Shown here piece by piece: positions 34,122 through 41,985 of a stretch of 64,000 nt of DNA. The translations under genes were made by a program, and so were the position numbers. The notes under the pieces are model-generated. The model searched no databases, was not told where the DNA came from, and was given only the letters and a program-made list of their open reading frames with translations. The stretch is taken from positions 1,736,001 to 1,800,000 of the forward strand of contig NZ_QFYR01000001.1 in the NCBI RefSeq assembly GCF_003254705.1. Reading direction: 5' to 3'. Origin of the DNA: Phenylobacterium deserti. GTDB taxonomy: Bacteria > Pseudomonadota > Alphaproteobacteria > Caulobacterales > Caulobacteraceae. Position 1 is the stretch's first letter; each line of letters begins with the position of its first letter.

Positions 34122-35351
34122 ATGGCCGTCCTGGATCTCAAGCGCAAGCTCGCCATCCTGTCGGACGCGGCGAAGTACGACGCGTCCTGCGCCTCCTCAG
34201 GAGGCTCGAAGCGTGACAGTTCGAACGGCAAAGGCGTCGGCTCGACCGACGGCGGCATGGGCATTTGCCACGCCTATGCGCCGGACGGGCGATGCATCAG
34301 CCTGCTCAAAATTCTGCTGACGAACTTCTGCACCTACGACTGCGTCTACTGCGTCAACCGGGTGTCCTCGAACGTGCCGCGGGCGCGGTTCTCGGTTCAG
34401 GAGGTCGTCGACCTCACCCTCGGCTTTTACAAGCGCAACTACATCGAGGGCCTGTTCCTCTCGTCCGGCATCATCAAAAGCCCGGACTACACCATGGAGC
34501 AGCTGGTTCTGGTGGCGAAGACCTTGCGGGAGGTGCACGACTTCCGCGGCTACATCCACCTGAAGGTGATACCCGAAGCCTCGCCCGCCCTGGTGAACGA
34601 GGCGGGCCTCTACGCCGACCGGGTTTCGATCAACATCGAGCTGCCGAAGGACGAAAGCCTTGTCCAGTTCGCGCCGGAGAAGGACCTCGGCGACATCAAA
34701 AAGGCCATGGGCGCGGTGCGCCTCAGCCAGGACGCGTCCAAGGACAAGGCCATCAAGGCCCGCGCGCCCAAGTTCGCGCCGGCTGGCCAGTCCACTCAGA
34801 TGATCGTCGGGGCGGACGGCGCCTCCGACGGGCAGATCCTGCGGCGCAGCGAGAGCCTCTACGGCGCCTACAAGCTGCGGCGGGTCTACTACTCAGCCTT
34901 CTCGCCCATCCCGGACTCCTCGTCGAAGCTGCCGCTGTCCAAGCCGCCGCTGATCCGCGAGCACCGGCTCTACCAGGCCGACTGGCTGATGCGGTTCTAT
35001 GGCTTCGAGCGTGCGGAGATCATCGGCGAGGGGGAGGATCTCGACCTCGCCATCGACCCGAAGCTCGCCTGGGCGCTGCGCAATCGCGGCGAGTTCCCAG
35101 TCGACCTGAACGTCGCCGACCGTGAGCGGCTGCTGCGGGTGCCGGGTCTCGGCGTCAAAGCCGTCGATCGGATGCTGGACGTTCGCCGCTTCAAGCAACT
35201 GCGGCTGGAGGACGTGAAGCGGCTGACGCGCGGGCTGGAGAAGCTGAAGCCGTTCATCGTCACCGCGGACTGGACGCCCGGCCCGCTGACCGACCGCATC
35301 GACCTGCGGGACCGGCTGGCGCCGAAGCCCGAGCAGCTGAGCCTGTTCTGA
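34122..35351 (+). CDS. Putative DNA modification/repair radical SAM protein
   Basis: 409 residues. Radical SAM cluster motif C70-x3-C74-x2-C77 (NFCTYDCVYCVNR), preceded by further Cys (GICHAYAPDGRC) that could bind a second cluster. The C-terminal part has a helix-hairpin-helix-like block (DLNVADRERLLRVPGLGVKAV, about 329-348), a DNA-binding element. This matches the family known as radical SAM linked to UDG (TIGR03916), whose reaction is unknown. Its stop overlaps the UdgX start by one base, and an SOS box lies directly upstream, so the pair is likely DNA-damage induced. Ends in the peptide PEQLSLF, which resembles a beta-clamp-binding QLxLF motif. Confidence 0.9.
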   Translation: MAVLDLKRKLAILSDAAKYDASCASSGGSKRDSSNGKGVGSTDGGMGICHAYAPDGRCISLLKILLTNFCTYDCVYCVNRVSSNVPRARFSVQEVVDLTLGFYKRNYIEGLFLSSGIIKSPDYTMEQLVLVAKTLREVHDFRGYIHLKVIPEASPALVNEAGLYADRVSINIELPKDESLVQFAPEKDLGDIKKAMGAVRLSQDASKDKAIKARAPKFAPAGQSTQMIVGADGASDGQILRRSESLYGAYKLRRVYYSAFSPIPDSSSKLPLSKPPLIREHRLYQADWLMRFYGFERAEIIGEGEDLDLAIDPKLAWALRNRGEFPVDLNVADRERLLRVPGLGVKAVDRMLDVRRFKQLRLEDVKRLTRGLEKLKPFIVTADWTPGPLTDRIDLRDRLAPKPEQLSLF

Positions 35352-36793
35352 TGGAGGTCGTCCGGCTCGAGCACGTAACGGACTTCGCCGGCTGGCGCAC
35401 GGCGGCCAGGTCTCTGCGCGCGCGCAGCGTTCCGCCGGAAGCGGTGATCTGGACGGTGGAAGGTCAGGGGCGGGACCTGTTCAGCGATGGCGGAGGGCCC
35501 CCCGCGCCAGCGGCCCAGTCAGCGAACTTCACCGTACCGCGCGACTTCATGGAGCTCGCCGAGGACGTGGCGCTGCATCGGTCGGAGGACCGGTGGGCGC
35601 TGCTCTACCGGATGCTGTGGCGGATCACGACCGGCGAGCCGAACCTGGCGCGGATCGCCTCCGACCCGAACACCGCTCGAGCGCGCAGCTATGCCCGTCA
35701 GGTGAGCCAGGCGGCGCACAAGATGAAGGCCTTCGTGCGCTTCCGCGAGATCCCGTCGGACACGGGGGTGGAGGCTTATGTCGCCTGGTTCGAGCCGGCG
35801 CACCGGGTGGCCGAGCGTACCGCGCCGTTCTTCGCGCGTCGGTTCGCCAATATGCGTTTCTCGATCCTGACGCCGGATGTCTGCGTGCTGTGGGACACTC
35901 AGCAGCTGGCGTTCGCGCCAGGCGCGACACCCGACCAGGCGCCGTCCTTCGACGAGCTGGAGGACTTCTGGCGCACCTACTACGCGTCCATCTTCAACCC
36001 GGCCCGGCTCAACCCCTCCATGATGCAGAAGGAGATGCCCAAGCGGTACTGGCGGAACCTGCCGGAAGCGCGGCTCATTCCCGAACTGATCGCCAGAGCC
36101 GAAGCCCGCACGGAAGAGATGGTCGCCCAGGCCCCGTCAGAACCGAACCGCCGAGCCCTGCGCCGGCATGAGCCGGAGCCGTCTGGGATCGTCGACGGTC
36201 ACCACCCCTCGACGCTGGAGGAAATCCGCGCCGGCGTGCAGGCCTGCCGCCGCTGCGACCTGTGGCGCGATGCGACGCAAGGCGTACCCGGTGAGGGGCC
36301 TGGCCAGGCGCGGCTGATGTTCGTCGGCGAGCAGCCCGGCGACCAGGAAGACCTCGCGGGGCAGCCGTTCGTGGGACCGGCGGGGCAGGTGCTCAACAAG
36401 GCGCTCGACGAAGCCGGCGTCCCGAGGGCCGAGACCTACGTCACCAATGCCGTGAAGCACTTCAAGCACGAGATGCGCGGCAAGCGCCGGCTGCACAAGA
36501 CCCCCGACACGGGCGAGGTCACCGCCTGCCGATGGTGGATCGACCACGAGCGCCAGATCGTCCGCCCGCGGGTGGTCGTGGCGCTGGGCGCCACGGCGGC
36601 CCTGTCCGTCTTCGGCAAACCGACAGCTATCGCCAAGTTCCGCCAGCAGGCCATCCAACTGCCGGACCAGAGCCAAGGCGTGGTGACCTATCACCCGTCC
36701 TACCTGCTGCGGGTGCCGGATGCGGCCGCCAAGGCGAAGGCTTACGCCATGTTCGTCGAAGACTTGAAGTACGCCTGGGCGCTGGCGGCCTGA
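35351..36793 (+). CDS. udgX: UdgX-family uracil-DNA-binding protein fused to an N-terminal DUF4130-type domain
   Basis: 480 residues in two parts. Residues about 1-255 match the TIGR03915/DUF4130 domain found next to radical SAM partners (WALLYRMLWRITTGEP, FRFREIPSD-like stretch, WDTQQLAFAPG). Residues about 288-480 are UdgX: FVGEQPGDQEDLAGQPFVGPAGQ, the R-loop GKRRLHKTP with His382 (in UdgX this His bonds covalently to the abasic site after uracil removal), and YHPSYLLR. Fe-S ligands are probably Cys299, Cys302 and Cys393 with His370 (NAVKHFK) in the fourth position. TGATG coupling with the radical SAM gene; SOS box upstream of both. Confidence 0.92.
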   Translation: MEVVRLEHVTDFAGWRTAARSLRARSVPPEAVIWTVEGQGRDLFSDGGGPPAPAAQSANFTVPRDFMELAEDVALHRSEDRWALLYRMLWRITTGEPNLARIASDPNTARARSYARQVSQAAHKMKAFVRFREIPSDTGVEAYVAWFEPAHRVAERTAPFFARRFANMRFSILTPDVCVLWDTQQLAFAPGATPDQAPSFDELEDFWRTYYASIFNPARLNPSMMQKEMPKRYWRNLPEARLIPELIARAEARTEEMVAQAPSEPNRRALRRHEPEPSGIVDGHHPSTLEEIRAGVQACRRCDLWRDATQGVPGEGPGQARLMFVGEQPGDQEDLAGQPFVGPAGQVLNKALDEAGVPRAETYVTNAVKHFKHEMRGKRRLHKTPDTGEVTACRWWIDHERQIVRPRVVVALGATAALSVFGKPTAIAKFRQQAIQLPDQSQGVVTYHPSYLLRVPDAAAKAKAYAMFVEDLKYAWALAA

Positions 36794-36835
36794 CCCCCTC
36801 GCGGAACCCGCTGCGGCGTCGCCAGTTCGCTTGGC

Positions 36836-37105
36836 ATGACCGACCCTTCGCCCCATCCCGCCCACCTGGACGAGCGCGATCCGGCCAAGGCCGACGTGCG
36901 CGATATCCGTGAAGAAGCCGACCGCGAACTGGAGCACTACCAGGCTCAGGGGCGGAAGGACCTCGTTCTGCTGATCCCGGAAGATCGTTGGGACGAGTTC
37001 GTTCAGCTGACCGGCGGGCAGGCGTCGGGTGACGAGACCACCTACCGCGAGGTGACCTTCAAGAAGGCGGCTGTCACCGCGGTCATCGCGCAGGACGGCT
37101 TCTAA
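36836..37105 (+). CDS. Small protein of unknown function
   Basis: 89 residues, acidic and soluble: N-terminal Asp/Glu/Arg-rich helix (DERDPAKADVRDIREEADRE) and a C-terminal alpha/beta part (LVLLIPEDRWDEFVQLTGG, YREVTFKKAAVTAVIAQDGF). Not recognised as any named family. It follows udgX by 42 bases on the same strand and could be part of the SOS-controlled transcript, though a fresh promoter is possible. Coding is supported by its fit with flanking genes and codon pattern. Confidence 0.55.
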   Translation: MTDPSPHPAHLDERDPAKADVRDIREEADRELEHYQAQGRKDLVLLIPEDRWDEFVQLTGGQASGDETTYREVTFKKAAVTAVIAQDGF

Positions 37106-37108
37106 GGC

Positions 37109-37426
37109 TCAGACCGAGCCCTTCTTCTCCACGACCAGGATGCGGGCCTCGCCGACAGGATGAGCCACGTGCTCGTCGCCGGCTTCAGCCACGAACAGGT
37201 CGGCGGCGCCCAGTCGGACAACCTTTTCGGCGCCCGCTTCGCGGTAGTGCATGTCCACCTGGCCATCGAGCACCAGGAAGACCTCCGTGCCGTCGTTGAC
37301 GTGCCACTTGTAGGGCTTGTCGGTCCAGTGCAGCCGGACGGTGGCGCCTTCGATCACGGCGAGGTCCTTGGCGCCCCAGGCGCGCTCGGCCGTGAAGCTG
37401 CGAACGTCCGTGACGATCTTAGGCAT
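37109..37426 (-). CDS. Cupin domain-containing protein
   Basis: 105 residues. A single cupin barrel: motif 1 region YKWHVNDGTEVFLVLDGQVDM (His, and Glu of TEVF, as metal ligands) and motif 2 around LGAADLFVAEAGDEHVAHPVG (His of EHVAHP). Small monocupins may be isomerases, dioxygenases or sensors; nothing fixes the role. The start overlaps the tetR-type stop by one base, so it is translated with the regulator, which suggests it belongs to the regulated function. Cytoplasmic. Confidence 0.85.
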   Translation of the reverse strand: MPKIVTDVRSFTAERAWGAKDLAVIEGATVRLHWTDKPYKWHVNDGTEVFLVLDGQVDMHYREAGAEKVVRLGAADLFVAEAGDEHVAHPVGEARILVVEKKGSV

Positions 37427-38079
37427 CAGGCGCGGAAGCCGGCTTCGGCGAAGTCCAGCATCTGCTGCAGGAGCCCGTCTACATCGCTCTCCTGGGTCAA
37501 GCCGCCGGAGAGGTGGTGCAGGCGATCGAACTCGGCGAAGCGGTTGTTGTGGACCATGCCCAGGCAGAAGTGCAGTCGCCAGTAGACGGTCTCCCGCGGC
37601 ATGTGCGGGCAGGCGGCCATCAAGGCGCTGGCGAACCGCTCGAGGTGCGAGACGTCATGCTGCAGCGCCTCGCGCATCTCGGCTGTGCCTTCGGAGCGGG
37701 CGCGGATGAGGAACTGGATCGAGATCCGCCGCTCGTTGGCCGGGTGCGTCCACCGCAGAGGCGGTGCGAACAGCGCTTCCAGCACGCCGCGCAGCGAAGG
37801 CGTTCCGGACTTGGTCGCTTCGTGCAGAAGGCGGGCGCGCTCGCGGTTCAGCTCAGCCGCGCGGCGGCGGAAGATCTCGAACAGCAGGGCGTCTTTGGAG
37901 CCGAAGTGGTAGTTCACCGAGGCGAGGTTCACGCCGGCTTCGGCGGTGATGTCGCGCACCGAGACGTTCTGGAAGCCGTGCAGCGCAAAGAGACGCTCGG
38001 CGGCGTTGAACACCGCCGCCTTGGTGGCGGCTTCGGCTTCTTCGGTGACGGCCGGCTCGTGGAGCAGGGGATCGGTCAT
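37426..38079 (-). CDS. TetR-family transcriptional regulator
   Basis: 217 residues. N-terminal TetR HTH: AVFNAAERLFALHGFQNVSVRDITAEAGVNLASVNYHFGSKDALLFEIF (about 23-71, read in parts), with the classical YHFGSKDAL end of the recognition helix. The C-terminal domain has RERARLLHEATKSGTPSLRGVLEALF and is close to the TetR_C_36/CerR group. A perfect 7-bp inverted repeat 24 bases upstream of the start is the likely autoregulatory operator. The downstream cupin gene is co-transcribed. Confidence 0.92.
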   Translation of the reverse strand: MTDPLLHEPAVTEEAEAATKAAVFNAAERLFALHGFQNVSVRDITAEAGVNLASVNYHFGSKDALLFEIFRRRAAELNRERARLLHEATKSGTPSLRGVLEALFAPPLRWTHPANERRISIQFLIRARSEGTAEMREALQHDVSHLERFASALMAACPHMPRETVYWRLHFCLGMVHNNRFAEFDRLHHLSGGLTQESDVDGLLQQMLDFAEAGFRA

Positions 38080-38102
38080 GCGAATCCCTAGAAATGGTCA
38101 GA

Positions 38103-38119
38103 CAACTGTATGACAGTTG
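38103..38119. promoter_or_regulatory. Inverted repeat CAACTGT-ATG-ACAGTTG, candidate TetR operator
   Basis: A perfect 7-bp dyad, 24 bases upstream of the TetR-type gene. The size and symmetry fit a TetR dimer; binding is inferred. Confidence 0.6.
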
Positions 38120-38166
38120 CTAAGCCCGGCCAACGCGTTGCGCCATGCGACGTGGCGCGCGCGGGT

Positions 38167-38520
38167 CTAGGCGGCCTTCTGGTGGATGGGGGCGTGGACG
38201 TCGCCCCAGGCCTTCAGCGCCATGATCACCGGCTCCAGGCTGCGACCCCGTTCGGACAGGCTGTACTCCACCTTCGGCGGCACCTGCGGGTAGACGGTCC
38301 GGACGATGAGCCCATCGGCCTCGAGCTCGCGCAGCTGGTTCGTCAACATGCGCTGGGTGACGTTCGGCAGACGCCGGCGGATCTCGTTGAAGCGCAGCAC
38401 GCCTTCGAACAGGTGGAACAGGATCACGCCCTTCCACTTGCCGTCGATCAAGCCGAGCGTGGCTTCCACGGTGCAGCCGGGGCTGCAGTCCAGGCGCTCA
38501 TGGCGGGGCTTGGCCATCAC
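38167..38520 (-). CDS. HxlR-family winged-helix transcriptional regulator
   Basis: 117 residues. HxlR pattern: CSPGCTVEATLGLIDGKWKGVILFHLFEGVLRFNEIRRRLPNVTQRMLTNQLRELEADGLIVRTVYPQVPPKVEYSLSERGRSL (residues 12-95; the winged helix carries the single N-terminal Cys pair region used by redox-sensing members such as YodB/QorR). It is divergent from a quinone-reductase-like alcohol dehydrogenase gene, the classic HxlR-target arrangement, so it probably represses that gene until quinones or electrophiles modify the cysteines (Cys12/Cys16). Confidence 0.93.
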   Translation of the reverse strand: MMAKPRHERLDCSPGCTVEATLGLIDGKWKGVILFHLFEGVLRFNEIRRRLPNVTQRMLTNQLRELEADGLIVRTVYPQVPPKVEYSLSERGRSLEPVIMALKAWGDVHAPIHQKAA

Positions 38521-38588
38521 GGTATCCTTTTCGACACTATGGGCGGTTTTTGTGCGTTCTTGTGAAGCGCGTAGGTAGTCGTCATCTC

Positions 38589-38611
38589 GCCTCCAGCCAA
38601 GTCAAGGAGGC
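38589..38611 (+). promoter_or_regulatory. Hairpin covering the ribosome binding site of the ADH gene
   Basis: GCCTCC (38589-38594) pairs exactly with GGAGGC (38606-38611), 11-base loop; the right arm contains the AGGAGG Shine-Dalgarno, five bases before the ATG at 38616. It could mask translation; chance is possible because any SD may find a partner. Confidence 0.35.
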
Positions 38612-38615
38612 TCTC

Positions 38616-39620
38616 ATGAAAGCTGTCGGCTACCGCGAACCCGGTCCCATCGATCGCCCGCAGGCGCTGGAAGACATCGAGGTCGCCGCGCCAACGCCGG
38701 GTCCGCACGACCTGCTGGTCGAGGTGCGCGCCGTGTCGGTCAATCCGGCCGACTACAAGATCCGCAAGAACGTACGGCCCGAAAGCGGCCACCGCATTCT
38801 CGGCTGGGACGCCGCCGGCGTGGTCCTGGCCGCGGGCGCCGAGGTGACGGGCTTCAAGGCCGGCGACGAGGTCTTCTACGCCGGCGCCATCGACCGGGCC
38901 GGCTCCAACGCCGAGCAGCAGGTGGTCGACGCCCGGATCGCCGGGCCCAAGCCGAAGAACCTGAGCTTCGCCGAGGCCGCCGCCCTGCCGCTGACCGCGA
39001 TCACGGCGTGGGAGGCGCTGTTCGACCGCTTCCCGATCAGGCGCTCGCCTGAAAGCAAGGGTTCGATCCTGATCGTCGGCGGCGCCGGTGGCGTCGGATC
39101 CGTCGCCGTGCAGCTGGCCCGCAGGCTTACGGGCCTGACGGTGATCGCCACCGCTTCTCGTCCGGAAACCCAGGCGTGGGTTCGAGAGCTCGGCGCACAT
39201 CACGTGATCGACCATAGCCGCCCTATGGCGGCCCAACTGGTGGAGCTGGGGATCCAGCCGGAGTACGTCTTTTCCACCACCCATTCGGACGTCCACTTCA
39301 AGGACATCGCCGAGCTGATCGCGCCGCAGGGTCACCTCGCCCTGATCGACGATCCCGAGACGTTCGACGTCGCGCCGCTGAAGCGCAAGTCGATCGCGGT
39401 GCACTGGGAGCTGATGTTCACCCGCTCGATCTTCCAGACACCTGACATGGCCGAGCAGGGCCGCCTGTTGGCTGAGGTCAGCCGCTTGGTAGACGAGGGC
39501 GTGCTGAAGACCACGCTCGCCGACCACTTCGGCCCGATCAACGCCGAGAACCTGATCCGCGCCCATGCCTTCGTGGAAAGCGGCAAAGCGCGCGGCAAGA
39601 TCGTGCTGGAAGGCTTCTAG
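38616..39620 (+). CDS. Zinc-binding-type alcohol dehydrogenase / quinone oxidoreductase
   Basis: 334 residues from the ATG at 38616 with AAGGAGG upstream. MDR superfamily: GroES-like N-terminal half (MKAVGYREPGPID, VRAVSVNPADYKIR, GWDAAGVV) and Rossmann half with IVGGAGGVGSVAVQLAR and FSTTHSDVHFKDIAELIAPQG. The catalytic zinc ligands of alcohol dehydrogenases are absent, as in quinone oxidoreductases of the zeta-crystallin/adh_fam_1 branch. The divergent HxlR regulator implies induction by quinones or electrophiles, so a detoxifying NADPH:quinone or enone reductase is likely. Confidence 0.9.
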   Translation: MKAVGYREPGPIDRPQALEDIEVAAPTPGPHDLLVEVRAVSVNPADYKIRKNVRPESGHRILGWDAAGVVLAAGAEVTGFKAGDEVFYAGAIDRAGSNAEQQVVDARIAGPKPKNLSFAEAAALPLTAITAWEALFDRFPIRRSPESKGSILIVGGAGGVGSVAVQLARRLTGLTVIATASRPETQAWVRELGAHHVIDHSRPMAAQLVELGIQPEYVFSTTHSDVHFKDIAELIAPQGHLALIDDPETFDVAPLKRKSIAVHWELMFTRSIFQTPDMAEQGRLLAEVSRLVDEGVLKTTLADHFGPINAENLIRAHAFVESGKARGKIVLEGF

Positions 39621-39624
39621 GCCC

Positions 39625-40800
39625 TTAGCGGGCGAGCTCCTTCATCGCCCGCTCCAGACCCTCGAGAGTCAGGGGATACATCCGCTCGCCCATCAACTGC
39701 CGGATGATCCCCACCGACGGGCTGTAGCTCCAGTGGCGCTCGGCCACGGGGTTAAGCCAGACCATGTGTTCGTAGATGTCGGCCACCCGCTGCAGCCACA
39801 CGGCGCCGGCTTCTTCGTTCCAGTGCTCCACCGAACCGCCGGGATAGGTGACCTCGTAGGGGCTCATGGTCGCGTCGCCCACGAAGATGACCTTGTAGTC
39901 GCTGGGGAACTTGTGGAGCACGTCCCAGGTCGGCGTCTTCTCGTTGTGCCGGCGCCGATTATCCTTCCACACGCCCTCGTAGAGGCAGTTGTGGAAGTAG
40001 AAGAACTCAAGGTTCTTGAACTCCGTCCTGGCGGCGGAGAACAGCTCCTCGCAGACCTTGATGTGGGCGTCCATGGAGCCGCCGACGTCGAGGAACAGCA
40101 GGACGCTGATCTTGTTGCGCCGCTCAGGGCGAAGTTGGATGTCGAGGTAGCCCTTCTCGGCCGTGCCTCGGATGGTGCCGGCCAAGTCCAGTTCGTCGGC
40201 CGCGCCGTCGCGCACCCACTTGCGCAGGCGGCGCAGGGCGACCTTGATGTTGCGGGTGCCGATCTCGACCCCGTCGTCGAGGTTCTTGTACTCGCGCTGG
40301 TCCCAGACCTTCACCGCCCGACCGTGACGGCTCTTGTCCTGGCCGATCCGCACGCCTTCCGGATTGTAGCCGTTGGCCCCGAAAGGCGAGGTCCCGGCGG
40401 TGCCGATCATCCGGTTGCCGCCCTCGTGCCGCTTGTGCTGTTCGCGCAGGCGCTCCTGCAAGGCTTCCATCAGCTTCTCGAAGCCGCCCAGGGCTTCGAT
40501 CTGCGCCTTCTCTTCCTCAGTCAGGAAGCGCTCCGTCAGAGCGCGCAGCCACTCCTCCGGCAGCTCTGGATTGCCCTCTTCGCCCAGGCTTTCGACGCCC
40601 TTGAACACCTGGCCGAAGACGCGGTCGAACTTGTCGAGGTTCTTCTCGTCCTTCACCAGCGCGGCTCTGGACAGGTAGTAGAAGTCCTCCACCGAGCGGT
40701 CGATCACCGCCTTGTCGAGCCCCTCCATGAGCAGGAGGTACTCCTTCAGCGTCACCGGCACCTTGGCCTGGCGCAGCTCGGAGAAGAAACGCATGAACAT
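39625..40800 (-). CDS. VWA domain-containing protein, CoxE-like
   Basis: 391 residues from the ATG at 40800 (MFMRFFSELRQAKVPVTLKEYLLLMEGL). The N-terminal half is helical; the C-terminal VWA domain has the MIDAS motif DVGGS (Asp238-x-Gly-x-Ser242) in LLFLDVGGSMDAHIKVCEELF, then FVGDATMSPYE and a final VERHW-like stretch. CoxE/YehP-type proteins usually act with a MoxR AAA+ ATPase as metal-centre or complex chaperones. No MoxR gene lies next to it here, so the ATPase partner must be elsewhere. Cytoplasmic, no signal. Confidence 0.9.
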   Translation of the reverse strand: MFMRFFSELRQAKVPVTLKEYLLLMEGLDKAVIDRSVEDFYYLSRAALVKDEKNLDKFDRVFGQVFKGVESLGEEGNPELPEEWLRALTERFLTEEEKAQIEALGGFEKLMEALQERLREQHKRHEGGNRMIGTAGTSPFGANGYNPEGVRIGQDKSRHGRAVKVWDQREYKNLDDGVEIGTRNIKVALRRLRKWVRDGAADELDLAGTIRGTAEKGYLDIQLRPERRNKISVLLFLDVGGSMDAHIKVCEELFSAARTEFKNLEFFYFHNCLYEGVWKDNRRRHNEKTPTWDVLHKFPSDYKVIFVGDATMSPYEVTYPGGSVEHWNEEAGAVWLQRVADIYEHMVWLNPVAERHWSYSPSVGIIRQLMGERMYPLTLEGLERAMKELAR

Positions 40801-40875
40801 CGGGGAGCCTGGCGGCGAACGCTCGTTTGAACCCGCAAGATGCGGCCCGGCGTCCCCGATGTCCAGCAAGCCGGA

Positions 40876-41874
40876 TCAGGCGGAGCGGCGCTCGCTGTCG
40901 AGTTGCCCCATGCTGGCGGCCGGATAGCGCGTGCCGACCGCGGCGTCTTTCGGCACGGCGGCTTCCAATTCCTGGGCGAGGCCGGACAGGTCCGTCGCCT
41001 GCAGAGCGCCCAGCGCTTCGTCGAGCCGCGTGCGGGTACGGGCGCCCACCAGGGGCACGATGTCGTCCCCCTTGGCCAGCGCCCAGCCGATGGCGGCCTG
41101 GGCGGTGCTCAGGCCGTGGGCCTCGGCGATCTCGCCGATGCAATCGGTGATCTGCAGGTTCTTCTGCAGGTTCTCGCCCTGGAAGCGCGGAGAGTGGCCG
41201 CGGAAGTCGCCTTGAGCGGCGATCTGTGGCGTGTGGCCGCTGATCAGGCCACGCGAGAGCACGCCATAGGCGGTGACGCCGATGCCCAGTTCGCGCAGCA
41301 CGGGGAGAATCTCGTCCTCCAGCCCGCGGGTGATCAGCGCATATTCGATCTGCAGATCGACGATCGGATGAACCGCCGCCGCCTTGCGGATCGTCTCGGC
41401 GCCGACCTCCGACAGGCCGATGTGACGGACGTAGCCCGCCTGCACCATGTCGGCGATGGCGCCGACGGTGTCCTCGATCGGCACGTCGGGATCGAGCCGC
41501 GAGGGCCGGTAGATGTCGATGTAGTCCACACCCAGCCGCTGCAGGGTGTAGGCGAGAGCGGTCTTCACCGCCGCCGGCCGTCCGTCATAGCCGAGCCAGC
41601 CGCCGTCCGGCCCGCGCTGGGCCCCGAACTTGACGCTGAGCACGACCTCGTCCCGGCGGCGGCCCTTCAACGCCTCGCCGATCAGCATCTCGTTGTGGCC
41701 CATGCCGTAGAAGTCCCCGGTGTCGAGCAGGTTGATCCCCGCCTCGATCGCCGCGTGGATCGTGGCGATGCTCTCGACCCGGTCGGCCGGGCCGTACATG
41801 CCCGACATGCCCATGCAGCCGAGGCCGATCGCCGACACCTGCGGGCCGGTCTTTCCGAGGGTGCGCATCTGCAT
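40876..41874 (-). CDS. Aldo/keto reductase
   Basis: 332 residues from the ATG at 41874 (a second ATG at 41868 gives MRTLGKTG). TIM-barrel [16 protein letters not shown], catalytic Asp/Tyr in [15 protein letters not shown] and Lys in VVLSVKFG. The fourth catalytic residue, usually His in a YxxHR(x)D context, reads IYRPSRLDP, so the His is Ser; a similar IYRPxRLDP pattern exists in a branch of the family. C-terminal NADPH-binding [24 protein letters not shown]. It is divergent from a LysR gene 111 bases away that probably controls it. Confidence 0.9.
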   Translation of the reverse strand: MQMRTLGKTGPQVSAIGLGCMGMSGMYGPADRVESIATIHAAIEAGINLLDTGDFYGMGHNEMLIGEALKGRRRDEVVLSVKFGAQRGPDGGWLGYDGRPAAVKTALAYTLQRLGVDYIDIYRPSRLDPDVPIEDTVGAIADMVQAGYVRHIGLSEVGAETIRKAAAVHPIVDLQIEYALITRGLEDEILPVLRELGIGVTAYGVLSRGLISGHTPQIAAQGDFRGHSPRFQGENLQKNLQITDCIGEIAEAHGLSTAQAAIGWALAKGDDIVPLVGARTRTRLDEALGALQATDLSGLAQELEAAVPKDAAVGTRYPAASMGQLDSERRSA

Positions 41875-41945
41875 CTTGAAGTCTCCCGTCGACGGCCAGA
41901 ACGCCGTTCCGAGCGGGAAGTTACGACCGGCGCGTTCTTCAGATA

Positions 41946-41974
41946 AGCTGCGCAGTCTGGAACGAGCTGTGCGG
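41946..41974. repeat. Short direct repeat in the AKR-LysR promoter region
   Basis: AGCTGCGCAG (41946-41955) and AGCTGTGCGG (41965-41974) match at 8 of 10 positions, 19 bases apart start to start. It may be part of a LysR regulator binding region; weak. Confidence 0.25.
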
Positions 41975-41985
41975 AAATCCGAACA

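Noticed and set aside
40817..40832. GAAC...GAAC near the VWA gene, possible SOS box
   Set aside because: The spacer is 8 bases, not the 7 needed for an alphaproteobacterial LexA site.
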